NCBI GenBank assembly: GCA_002749535.1 | Contig: MZZL01000396.1 | Span: forward strand, 313,537 to 336,150 | Source of the DNA: Apophysomyces variabilis | Lineage: Eukaryota > Mucoromycota > Mucoromycetes > Mucorales > Mucoraceae | DNA length: 22,614 bases | Direction: 5' to 3' | Shown here: positions 8,720 through 16,247 of the stretch, one piece after another | How positions within the stretch are numbered: the first letter of the stretch is position 1 | Layout of the letters: each line of letters opens with the position of its first letter | The notes under the pieces: model-generated | What the model saw: only the letters and a program-made list of their open reading frames with translations | Told to the model about the DNA's origin: nothing | The model's database searches: none | Position numbers and translations under genes: made by a program

Positions 8720-10006
8720 ATGCGACAATACTCTGATGAGGAAACTGATTTAGCGCAGGACGTGGTCGTTGATGACGCCCAAGTGAATTTAGTTACTGTT
8801 TATCAAATGAACATAGATGAAGAACAACGTGTTCCTGATGAGGATTGCTTTTCGGAAGAAGCAAAAGAAGAAAACCCACTTATAAAGGTCATAAAACATC
8901 AAAAGAGGACAAATAGCAAGTACTCGGCAGACCAAATCGCGAAGTTAATCCATTGCAGGATTGAAACCGGCTCAACCATTGCTGAGGCTGCCAGTGCCGC
9001 ATACAATTTTGTTAAGCAATACGAAGAAGACCCTGACAAAGCTTTGCCTGGCATTGAACGGAAAGAAAGAAAGAAACGTGGAAGACCTACTAAGCTGAAT
9101 GAGGAGCACACTAAGTTTCTGACAGCATACTTTGACGATAAGCCATTTGCTGTCTTGGAAGACGCTAGAAATGATTTATGTGCTGCTTTTGAAGGTCTAA
9201 GCGTCAGTATCCCTACTGTGCACAGGCATGTCATTAGCGAATGCAACTTTACGCTGAAAAGAGCAGAGAAGTTACCAGCTAAACGAAACAGCGAAGAAAT
9301 TATTAAGGAAAGGAAAGAGTGGGTAGAAATGATCATGAAAGATGGTTCAATCCAGTACACTACAAACTGTGTTTTCCTTGACGAATCTGGCTTTAATATG
9401 CACATTATGCGAAACTACGCGAGGTTAAGAAAAGGGGAGCCAGCAAAAGTCATCATTCCAACCCAACGTGGCATATCAATCACTATTCTGGGTGCCATTT
9501 CTTCCGCTGGAGTGATTGATGTATCTTTGCGTTTGTCAGGTGTATATCACCGAAAGAAAAGAAAAGCAAATGGCAAAGAAAAGATTGAAACACACCGTGG
9601 AACTAGGGCCAATGATTTTGCGGTCTTTGTAAGAAATGTGTTGGATGTGCTTGACAGAAACAACCTACGTAACTTTAACATCGTTATTGATAATGCTCCA
9701 ATTCACTCGTCTGATGGTATAACAGAGGAAATTAAGGCAAGAGGTCACAAACTTCTTCGGTTACCGCAGTATTCACCATTTCTTAACCTAATCGAGGAGT
9801 TCTGGTCCAAAGTTAAAGGTGCAATAAAAAGGCATCCATTGAGTGAAAGTGATCACTTGACTCCTAGATTGTTGAAGCATGCAAGGAAGTTCGAAAGAAG
9901 GATTGTGAAGGATGGATCAGACATTCAATTTCGTTCTTTCCTCGTTGCTTGGCAGAGCGAAAGAATTTGTAATAAACATATCTTCAAATATCTGACTACG
10001 AAATAA
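8720..10006 (+). CDS. Tc1/mariner-type DDE transposase, 428 aa, intact
   Basis: This enzyme would cut the element out and insert it at TA dinucleotides. The catalytic triad is visible: D221 in VFLDESGFN, D324 in NIVIDNAPIH, and E359 in LPQYSPFLNLIEEFWSKVK. There are 34 residues between the last two, a DD34E spacing as in Tc1-like enzymes. The N-terminal third should form the helix-turn-helix DNA-binding domains. An AT-hook-like KKRGRPTK at 118-125 links them, where Tc1 proteins carry their GRPR-type motif. The first 60 residues are acidic and have no clear counterpart in shorter (about 340 aa) Tc1 proteins. No stop or frameshift interrupts the frame, in contrast to nearly everything around it. 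The ATG at 8720 is the first in frame and lies inside the left repeat. Confidence 0.95.
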   Translation: MRQYSDEETDLAQDVVVDDAQVNLVTVYQMNIDEEQRVPDEDCFSEEAKEENPLIKVIKHQKRTNSKYSADQIAKLIHCRIETGSTIAEAASAAYNFVKQYEEDPDKALPGIERKERKKRGRPTKLNEEHTKFLTAYFDDKPFAVLEDARNDLCAAFEGLSVSIPTVHRHVISECNFTLKRAEKLPAKRNSEEIIKERKEWVEMIMKDGSIQYTTNCVFLDESGFNMHIMRNYARLRKGEPAKVIIPTQRGISITILGAISSAGVIDVSLRLSGVYHRKKRKANGKEKIETHRGTRANDFAVFVRNVLDVLDRNNLRNFNIVIDNAPIHSSDGITEEIKARGHKLLRLPQYSPFLNLIEEFWSKVKGAIKRHPLSESDHLTPRLLKHARKFERRIVKDGSDIQFRSFLVAWQSERICNKHIFKYLTTK

Positions 10007-10021
10007 GTGTTCGCTTTTCTT

Positions 10022-10113
10022 CAGGAATTTCATTGGATCAATTTATAAAAATTCCTTCTTCGCAGCTTTAAACAATTTTGGGCGCAATCTTCAAAAACTT
10101 TTGAAAAAACCAG
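10022..10113 (-). repeat. Right terminal inverted repeat of the Tc1/mariner element
   Basis: It starts 16 bases after the transposase stop. It matches the left repeat except for a roughly 11-base insertion containing AAGTTTTTG near the outer end. Confidence 0.85.
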
Positions 10114-10115
10114 TA

Positions 10116-10173
10116 TCAGCTGTAATGACTGTTCGGATCAGGTTATACTAACTCCTTTTATATTCTATTCATC
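10116..10173 (-). pseudogene. LINE A ORF1, fragment upstream of the Tc1/mariner insertion
   Basis: On the minus strand this piece reads YNLIRTVITAD. With the transposon and one TA removed it runs in frame into SDKIVRLS at 8497, showing that one ORF1 was interrupted. A TAG lies just before the tyrosine. Coding resemblance fades by about 10150, and a possible LTR starts at 10174. Confidence 0.65.
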
Positions 10174-10420
10174 TGTTGCTGAGACACCAGCGGACACAGA
10201 ATATCAAAAGACAGAAGATTAACGTGTCATTACCAATCATACGGATTTTACAAAAGATATTAGTAACTACCCCAACCCGCACGCGTTTCTAAAGATATTT
10301 AAAGAGAACAATCATTTGTGAAATAAAGAACATCTTTTTCAGTCTCGCTTATTTTGAGCATTCTGTTATTTTCATTTTATACGTCATTTTTTTAAGCGAA
10401 TACTTATTTTCCCCTTATCC
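10174..10420 (+). other. Possible 5' LTR and leader of the decayed gag element
   Basis: The stretch opens with TGTTGCTGAGAC, includes AATAAA at 10322, and leads to the gag ATG at 10421. No partner LTR, PBS or terminal CA could be fixed, so the LTR call is inference from position only. A short stretch at 10341-10352 (AGTCTCGCTTATT) resembles the end of the solo-LTR-like insertion at 10958-10970. Confidence 0.3.
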
Positions 10421-11353
10421 ATGATGTCCCAAATGAATTTGTCAAGCCCTCTATTCTCATATGCTCAAGTCGTTGCTGAAACAAAAAGCATATCTAGCCA
10501 AGTCACTAAGAACATGAATGTGGACGCTGCAAACACACCATTGTCAGCTGAACAACGTACCGATGTGGCCATTAGGGAGGTTTCTGTGTGGTATATGTTA
10601 GAGACAAATGAGATAAAAGAAAATCGGACAATAGAATCCTTTGAGACTGAGTCGAGATTGTTTTTATTATCATTATGTTTTCACGACTATTTATATGTTG
10701 TCTCTAAATGTAAGTGTATATGTTGTGTAATGTGTTGTTCTATGTGTTGTCTCTATAGATGCAGTGTAGATCTATGAGGATAGAGAGATGTAAAGAAAGA
10801 GAGAAAGAACCACCTTGCATAGATTAAACTGTACACTTAGTTTGATACATGATGTATGTAGTAAGATGGTCTGATCGTCTTTATACTGCGTAAAGAAGAG
10901 AGCTACATTGCATGTAAAATACGATGATCCATATACCAAATTGGGAAACTGTATTGTAGTCTCGCTATTAAGGTGTATAACAACATACTAGCTATACGAC
11001 ATTCTGAACGTCTAGCTACCCTTGGTGAGAAAATTGCCTCGTCATCCACATCAGCTAAGGAGAAAGAAGCTGCTAGACAAGCTTATTATGAAGCCAACCA
11101 AGACTTGGACTTGCTCTTACAAACTAAGAGTAAATTGGTATCGCCAAAAAACAAGCATCATCAAGTAACCTACTGGCCACCCTGTATTGTTCCCAAGGAT
11201 CTTCCTCTGCTACAGTGGACAGGAAATGTGGTAGACCCTACCAAGACAGTGTTTATATTAATCTAGGAATGTTTGGACAAGCTAGAAGATATTGTCTTGT
11301 CATATGGCCAAGAACTTGATGATAGCTGGCATCGTTTGTTACCATATATACTC
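10421..11353 (+). pseudogene. Decayed Ty3/gypsy-like gag, split by a 379-bp insertion and truncated by a CACTG element
   Basis: The 5' piece (10421-10595) begins MMSQMNLSSPLFSYAQVVAE and runs to VSVW. After the insertion and one GTATA copy are removed, the frame continues as YNNILAIRHSERLATLGEK, an Ala/Glu-rich helical stretch, then PKDLPLLQWTGNVVDPTKTVF. A TAG follows at 11264, then ECLDKLEDIVLSYGQELDD and SWHRLLPYIL. The LPxLQW...VFDxxKxVF...CVxRFExVxxxxGxxxxxxWxRLLP pattern is what I know from Mucoromycota Ty3-type Gag capsids. Gag would assemble virus-like particles. The protein is cut at 11353 by the element starting at 11354, and no further gag or pol of this copy follows, so the rest was lost. 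Confidence 0.7.
10596..10974. mobile_element. 379-bp solo-LTR-like insertion in gag with 5-bp target duplication GTATA
   Basis: GTATA occurs at 10591-10595 and again at 10975-10979. Deleting the stretch between them and one copy rejoins the gag frame exactly (VSVW then YNNIL). The insert starts TGTTAGAGAC, as LTRs do, but ends CTATTAAGGT in place of the usual CA. A TGTTA/TAACA pair can be drawn to 10982, but that choice breaks the gag frame and gives no duplication. The insert has no ORF. It repeats ATGTTGTCTCTA-like units near 10694-10757. Confidence 0.7.
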
Positions 11354-13033
11354 CACTGTGGTAGAGTAGGCGTTTTACCCACATTTTACCCCTGGGTAAT
11401 ACATGATGTTTTACCCACTTTCCCATGGGGGGAGCAATCTTCAGTATTGTTCAGTCTCTCCTTTCCCAAAAGAGAAAAACTAGCAAATGTAAAAATATAA
11501 GCAGTATGACAGTGTATGTGTGATTCCCAGAAACTACGTCAATATTTATATCACGCGCTTTTAACATGGTTTTTTTTCTTTTTTATGAGGTTATTCGCAT
11601 TTTCTTTTTATTATCCTTTTTTTTCACAAACTTTTTCCTCTGCTTTTTTTCACTCTATGGCGTTTTTAGTACTTCTTCATCGGCAAACTCACTTTCACAA
11701 TGTTGATGATATATTATCTTAATGATATACATCCTTGACTTGAAAGCGTGTTCTTTACTAGTAAGCTTTTATCTTCATTTGATAGCACCTCATTCTTTTT
11801 TTTCTTTTGATAGCCAATATAATTGCAACGTTATAGGTGTAATGTTTTATCTGATGAGAAAAAAGAGACAAGCAATATACGTGAGACTCAATGTAGGATG
11901 ATCTTTATTCAAATAAAAACATTACTCTTTTATACTAAAATGTCTGTGGGTTTAGATGGACAGGGCTGTGATTATGGACTGTGCTTTGTATTAAGTGATT
12001 TGTAATTGCCTTCTATAATGGAGAAACTTCTCCATAGCAGATCATAGAAGCTTGGCATTGTTCATTATATTAAGGAACTGTGTTAAGATTGCTTAATCCC
12101 ATATTATATAAGTCTATGTTTAAAGTCCATCTTCCCTATTTTGACATAATCGGAGTAGTGAGAGTATCTATTATAGCTATGGATACAACAATAGAAAAGC
12201 TTGCTTCTTACTTTTAACTAAGGTATTTTGATTAATTGACCTAAATGTAACTAATGTTAACTTTTTATTTGTCCTATAAAGTAGCTTTTCCTTTCTTTAA
12301 AAAATATGGAAACAGAGAAACATGACACATATTTTAATGGTACAGATTTTTTTTATGTTGTAACTTGATTATTCATCAAGATAATCTTTTGTAGGCCTAT
12401 ATATAATGTTGCTGTTTGTTATTGCTATGCTGTATGTTTTACTAATTATCATTTTTTAAAATCTATGCTTCTTTAGCCTTCAGTAATTAGGTAAGATTAT
12501 ATAGATCTAATTGTAAAGTTAAATATCTGTTTATACATTATATTATATATCTTCAATAAAATAAAAATGTTTGTTTTCTCTATATAAGGCTAAGAAGTGT
12601 TGTTGTACATAATAAAGAAGTGTATTTTATTGGCTAAAATAATGAATGTAATGAAAAGAGCATCCAATCAGAAAGACTAGATAAGAATCATTAGCTCCAA
12701 TAGCATGTATTGTTGTAAGCAAGTTAATCTAATAAAAGAGCTTAAAGAAAAGAATATGGTCGAATAGAATTCTAATGTTATTTGTTAAATGCATACAACT
12801 TAGTCCAATAGCATTAATGTAATTACGTCTGACACATACTGTTTTATCCAATTAATAACGGTATAGAAGGTGGGTAAAACGTTGGTAAAATGTGGGTAAA
12901 AGGTACGTTTCACCCACTTCTCAAAAGTTTTACCCACTGGGTAAAACGTGGGTAAAATATGAGTAAAATGTGGGTAATATTTGACGTTTTACCCAGATTT
13001 TACCCAGGGTAAAATGTCCTTTCAACTGCAGTG
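11354..13033. mobile_element. CACTG-ended non-autonomous DNA transposon (copy 1), 1680 bp
   Basis: Left end CACTGTGGTAGAGTAGGCG; right end, reverse-complemented, CACTGCAGTTGAAAGGACA. Both are followed inward by TTTTACCC / GGGTAAAA units, sparse on the left (11370-11435) and dense on the right (12866-13015). The interior is AT-rich, holds no credible gene and matches the interior of copy 2 in inverted order over several blocks (for example 11765-11815 against 13928-13975). Flanking triplets differ: CTC on the left, AAA on the right. The left flank is gag and the right flank is the transposase-like gene, so the copy does not look like a simple insertion. Confidence 0.85.
12866..13015. repeat. 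Subterminal GGGTAAAA/TTTTACCC array of copy 1
   Basis: About eleven spaced units in both orientations. They match one for one the GGTGGAA/TTCCACC units at 1238-1390 in position and orientation, although the unit sequence is different. Confidence 0.8.
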
Positions 13034-13199
13034 AAAGTTGTACTGACTGTCAGTTATATGCTGACGATCTGTCATAATTATGTTGAGGTATCACGCTAGA
13101 TCTTCAGGAAATGCTACAATGCCAAAGGTTTCTCGTGGTATGCATAATGGTATGTTAAATTGGAAATCACCTTAGGTTTCAACGTTGCCATATACTGCA
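13034..13199 (-). pseudogene. DDE transposase-like gene, 3'-most surviving fragment
   Basis: It continues, in register, the fragment at 14397-14594: reading leftward across the removed CACTG element gives NIPAAVYGNVET, a TAA, GDFQFNIPLCIPRETFGIVA, FPEDLA, a TGA, and YLNIIMTDRQHITDSQYNF. The continuity across the GCA duplication is the evidence. The gene ends abruptly at the border of copy 1 (13033), so its C-terminus is missing. Confidence 0.7.
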
Positions 13200-13217
13200 C
13201 ACTGTAGTCAAAAAAAG

Positions 13218-13370
13218 ATTCTACCATTGGTAGAAACTTGGTGGAATCTGAGATTCCACCACCTTTCCACCACCTTTCCACTGCTTTTCCACTATGCAGT
13301 GGAATCTCTTCAAAGGTTTGTAGAATGTACCTTTCACCACCTTTTCCACCACCTTTCTACCACCCCCCCA
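13218..13370. repeat. Subterminal TTCCACC/GGTGGAA array of copy 2 (left end)
   Basis: Near-exact inverted copy of 1238-1390. It includes the paired inverted units around 13272-13302 and ends in the seven-C run at 13364-13370. Confidence 0.8.
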
Positions 13371-13863
13371 AGTTCAACAATTGGATGAACTGCTATATGA
13401 CAGAGACCATTACGTTGATGTTATTGGATCAAGTAGTATGCATTAGAGGCTAACATTTTAGTTTCATTCGACCATATTCCTTTATTCAAGCACTTTTTAT
13501 TGGATTAACTTGCCTACAACGATACATTTTATTGGAGCTACTGATTTTTATCTAGTCTATCTGATTGGATGTTCTTTTCGTTGTGTACATTATTTTAGCC
13601 ATTAAGATACACTTCTTTATCATATACAAGGAAGCTTCTTTAGCTATATATATAGGAAAAAAACAGACACTTTTATTTTCTTGGAGCTATGTAGCGTAAT
13701 GTACTAACAAATAGCTAACTTTATACTTAGTTTTATATTATCTTACCTAATTACTAAAGGTTAAAGAAGCATAGCTTTTAAAAATGACAATTAGTAAAAC
13801 GTACTAAAAGCTAACACACAGTAGCATACCTAAGCCAGCATGCAATAACGAATGGCAGCATTA

Positions 13864-13865
13864 NN
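13864..13865. other. Two ambiguous bases (NN)
   Basis: The Ns sit exactly where copy 2 jumps past roughly 170 bp that copy 1 has (about 12225-12400). They may mark an assembly gap and not a real deletion. Confidence 0.8.
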
Positions 13866-14396
13866 AAATACCTTTGTTAAAAGTAAGAAGCAAGCTCTTC
13901 TATAACGTAGTGATCATTCTAGCTATCAAAAGAAAAAAAGAATGAGATGCTATGAAATGAAGATAAAAGCTTACCAGCAAAGGGTATGCTTTTAGATCAA
14001 GGTTGCATATTATTAGGATTATATACTAGCAACGTTTTCAAAGTGAGTTTTCTGATGAAGAAGTGGTAAAACACTATGAAATAAAAAATGGTATAGAGGG
14101 AAAAGTTTGCAAAAGAAAAGGATGAATAAAAGGAAAACGTGGATAACTCTGTAAAAAAAAAGAAACCATGGTAGAAGCGTATGACATAAATAATTATGCA
14201 GTTTCTGGGAAATGTGAATGCACTAGTTTTGCTGTAGTAACTTAATTTTGTATGCATGTCTGCTACAGTAACAGGGTTTGGAGGGAGAGAAAAATGTAGT
14301 AATATAAGAAATTCTACCACCTGGGTGGAAAGTGGGTGGAACCAGAGATTCTACCATGTGGTGTAAAGGTGGTAGAATCACCCTTCAACCGCAGTG

Positions 14397-14594
14397 GCAG
14401 CTGGTATATTTAGGCTAGCACGCAAGCTTATGATATTCTCTTGCAACCAAGGTTCATAGTGACCTTTGTACATGTGGTTATATCTGTTAATTGATCCCAC
14501 CTACTCATATAGTTAATTATCTATCAATATCACATTACTTTAACCACTTATATCAATATTATGTCACAAGCAGTAATCTGCAAGAGCACAGTCT
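14397..14594 (-). pseudogene. DDE transposase-like gene, middle fragment between two insertions
   Basis: Reading leftward from 14594 after removing the CACTA element: the preceding GAGPHLID continues as CALADYCL, a TGA, HNIDISG, then VGSINRYNHMYKGHYEPW and LQENIISLRASLNIPAA up to the GCA duplication. Stops occur where the sequence is otherwise coherent, so it is a dead remnant. The hand-over across both insertion sites without a frame change shows these are pieces of one gene. Confidence 0.75.
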
Positions 14595-14612
14595 CACTAT
14601 GGTCACAGACCT

Positions 14613-14882
14613 CACTAAAAGTAGTGAAAACGCACTAAAAGTAGTGAAAATGCACTAAAAGTAGTAAATCTGTACTAAAAGTAGTAAAATCACTAAAAGT
14701 AGTGAATTTCTCACTAAAAGTAGTAAAGTGCATACTAAAAGTAGTGAGTCTACTCTAAAAGTAGTGAAAGCTACACTGAAATTAGTAAATCTACTCTAAA
14801 AGTAGTGAACGTGCTAAAGTAGCTAATATGCTCTAAAAGTAGTGAACGTGCTAAAGTAGCTAATATGCTCTAAAAGTAGTGA
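14613..14882 (+). repeat. Left subterminal tandem array, ACTAAAAGTAGT core, about 12 units
   Basis: The 12-bp core recurs every 18-37 bases with variable spacers. Two exact 37-bp copies lie head to tail at 14795-14831 and 14832-14868. The core has ACTA and TAGT arms and could pair with itself. Confidence 0.9.
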
Positions 14883-15972
14883 TTAATTCGTTAGCATGGC
14901 AAAAGTTCACTAATGGTAGCTATTGTATTTTTTTTTAGTCATAAACATATGTTAGACTTTCTGCTCAAAGCAATGACCAACAGTAAAAGAGTCACTTGCT
15001 TATATTTCAGAACTATAAGGTTACAGGCGGCCACAGTTTAAAATAGGTTGCGTCAGATATAAGAACTATTTAACCAATAAAAATCTGTGTCAAGATCGAC
15101 TCAAAAAACCAAGTAAAAAGTTCCCACCATCGTTTTTCTTTTCTTCTTTTGTTCTTTTTTTCGTCTCTCCTAATACCGGTTAAAGTTTTTTTTTAGCGTG
15201 CAAGTCATTACTTTCCTTCATTCTACTCTAACATTGTTGTATAGGTACTATTGTCTAACGAAGTACATGCTAACCTCTCTATACTACAGGTAATTAGTAT
15301 TGGCGCTAATGGGCATTCTATGTAGTGCCTTTTGTCAGTCAATAGGTAATTTGTTTATTTCTTACAACGTCTTCTTACACCTCCTATAGTACACTCAACT
15401 ATCACTATCACTTTTGCGCCTCATTCCAAACAAAACACTGTACAGCTTCAGCACTCAAAATCAGTTTCACCAAGGTAATTGAGTTGCTTACTTCTTATTG
15501 CTGTGCTTATAATTGAAAGTTTAACACTCTCTTTTTTTAGTATACTAGTATAAAGCTTTGCACAGTAAACGGCATTGTCACTGCTTTATCGCTATTGTAC
15601 AGATGACTTGGAATCTGTTCTCACTTTCATTACGGCTATAAGGTAAAGGATCCTTTTCATATGGTTTATAGTTACTCATCTTTTTGTATTTCATAAGATC
15701 CTTGTGTTGCAGCTATCTATGAGGCTTACTTTGAAAATCTTTTTGGCTGACAACGTTAACTCTATTTATTAATCGTTGTTCTCATTGTAAGGTTATTATC
15801 CTTGTTAAAATGCGTTTGCACATATTTTTCTTTTCTGGTCATGGTAAGTAAATGTAAACAAAAATATAGGACTAGTTTTTTTAGTGTAATTACATGGGTT
15901 CTTTTATCCAATAAAACGTACTTTACCATCACTACTTTATTACTACTTTACTACTACTATGAATTATAGTAA

Positions 15973-16104
15973 TCACTACTTTTTAACTACTTGATCGCTG
16001 TCTGAAAATTTAGTAGTTACTACTTTTTAACTACTTGATCGCTGTCTCAAAATTTAGTGGTTACTACTTTTTAACTACTTGATCGCTGTCTAAAATTGTA
16101 GTGG
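15973..16104 (+). repeat. Right subterminal 44-bp tandem repeat, three copies
   Basis: Copies at 15973-16016, 16017-16060 and 16061-16104, nearly identical. Each contains ACTACTTTTTAACTACTTG and GATCGCTGTCT. Further TACTACTTTT units follow to 16230. Unlike the left array it includes the GATCGCTGTC word. Confidence 0.9.
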
Positions 16105-16247
16105 TTACTACTTTTCTACTACTTTATCATTGTAGTTGAATTTTAGTAGTTACTACTTTTTTACTACTTTATAACTAACAGGGCATCTTTAGTATTTACT
16201 AAAAGTAGTAAATGTTACTACTTTTAGTTGACCCTGTGGTCATAGTG

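Larger units (their letters stand above)
8501..10113 (+). mobile_element. Tc1/mariner (IS630-Tc1) element, apparently complete, TA target duplication
   Basis: The left end is CGGGTTTTTTCAAGATTCCG and the right end, reverse-complemented, is CTGGTTTTTTCAAAAG. Both are flanked by TA (8499-8500 and 10114-10115), the duplication this superfamily makes. The inverted repeats run about 80-92 bp (8501-8580 and 10022-10113). They share GCCCAAAAT, TTTGAAGC/TTTAAAGC and the inner ATCCAATGAAATTC, but the right one has roughly 11 extra bases near its tip. The only gene inside is an undamaged transposase. The host site is LINE A ORF1, whose reading frame rejoins when the element and one TA are removed. Confidence 0.95.
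3890..10173 (-). mobile_element. LINE A: long, decayed L1-like non-LTR retrotransposon, split by a Tc1/mariner element
   Basis: Order on the minus strand: ORF1 (about 10173-10116 and 8500-7600), then endonuclease, RT and C-terminal Cys/His domain of ORF2 (about 7560-3958), then a short AT-rich 3' end near 3890-3957 with A-rich runs (AAAATAAAAAAG on the minus strand). The two-ORF plan with zinc knuckles in ORF1 and EN-RT in ORF2 is the L1-like plan common in Mucoromycota. Many frameshifts and stops make it non-functional. The 8501-10113 segment is a foreign DNA transposon. The 5' limit is uncertain: coding is lost just right of 10150, and a possible LTR (TGTTGCTGAGAC) begins at 10174. No target-site duplication was found. 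Confidence 0.8.
13200..14396. mobile_element. CACTG-ended non-autonomous DNA transposon (copy 2), 1197 bp, TSD GCA
   Basis: Left end CACTGTAGTCAAAAAAAG, right end reverse-complemented CACTGCGGTTGAAGGGTG, flanked by GCA on both sides (13197-13199 and 14397-14399). It lies inverted relative to copies 1 and 3. Subterminal TTCCACC/GGTGGAA units fill 13218-13370 and, fewer, 14314-14383. It is shorter than copy 1 by two gaps: one corresponds to the two N bases at 13864-13865, another lies near 13905. It has no gene; minus-strand ORF 13997-14320 is a by-product. The 3-bp TSD and subterminal repeats point to an EnSpm/CACTA-like superfamily. Confidence 0.9.
14595..16247. mobile_element. Non-autonomous CACTA (EnSpm) element, 1653 bp, TSD TCT
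   Basis: The ends are CACTATGGTCACAGACCTC and, reverse-complemented from the right, CACTATGACCACAGGGTC, each followed inward by ACTAAAAGTAGT. Flanking TCT occurs at 14592-14594 and 16248-16250. Direct arrays of ACTAAAAGTAGT units fill the left subterminal region and TACTACTTTT units the right. Between them (14930-15940) lies AT-rich sequence with pyrimidine tracts and several splice-site-like words but no usable ORF. Presumably it depends on a transposase encoded elsewhere. It interrupts the transposase-like gene after HLID. Confidence 0.95.

Noticed and set aside
8899..9405. 168-codon minus-strand ORF
   Set aside because: Shadow of the intact Tc1/mariner transposase on the opposite strand.
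10596..10982. Solo LTR with TGTTA...TAACA ends
   Set aside because: The duplication would be GTATA against ACATA and the gag frame would be broken; the GTATA/GTATA model to 10974 restores the frame.
13997..14320. 107-codon minus-strand ORF, rich in Phe
   Set aside because: It falls inside non-autonomous copy 2 and reads through AT-rich tracts; copy 1 has no equivalent frame.
14613..14882. Regularly spaced repeats considered as a CRISPR array
   Set aside because: The unit is only 12 bp with variable, related spacers, inside a eukaryotic CACTA element as subterminal repeats.
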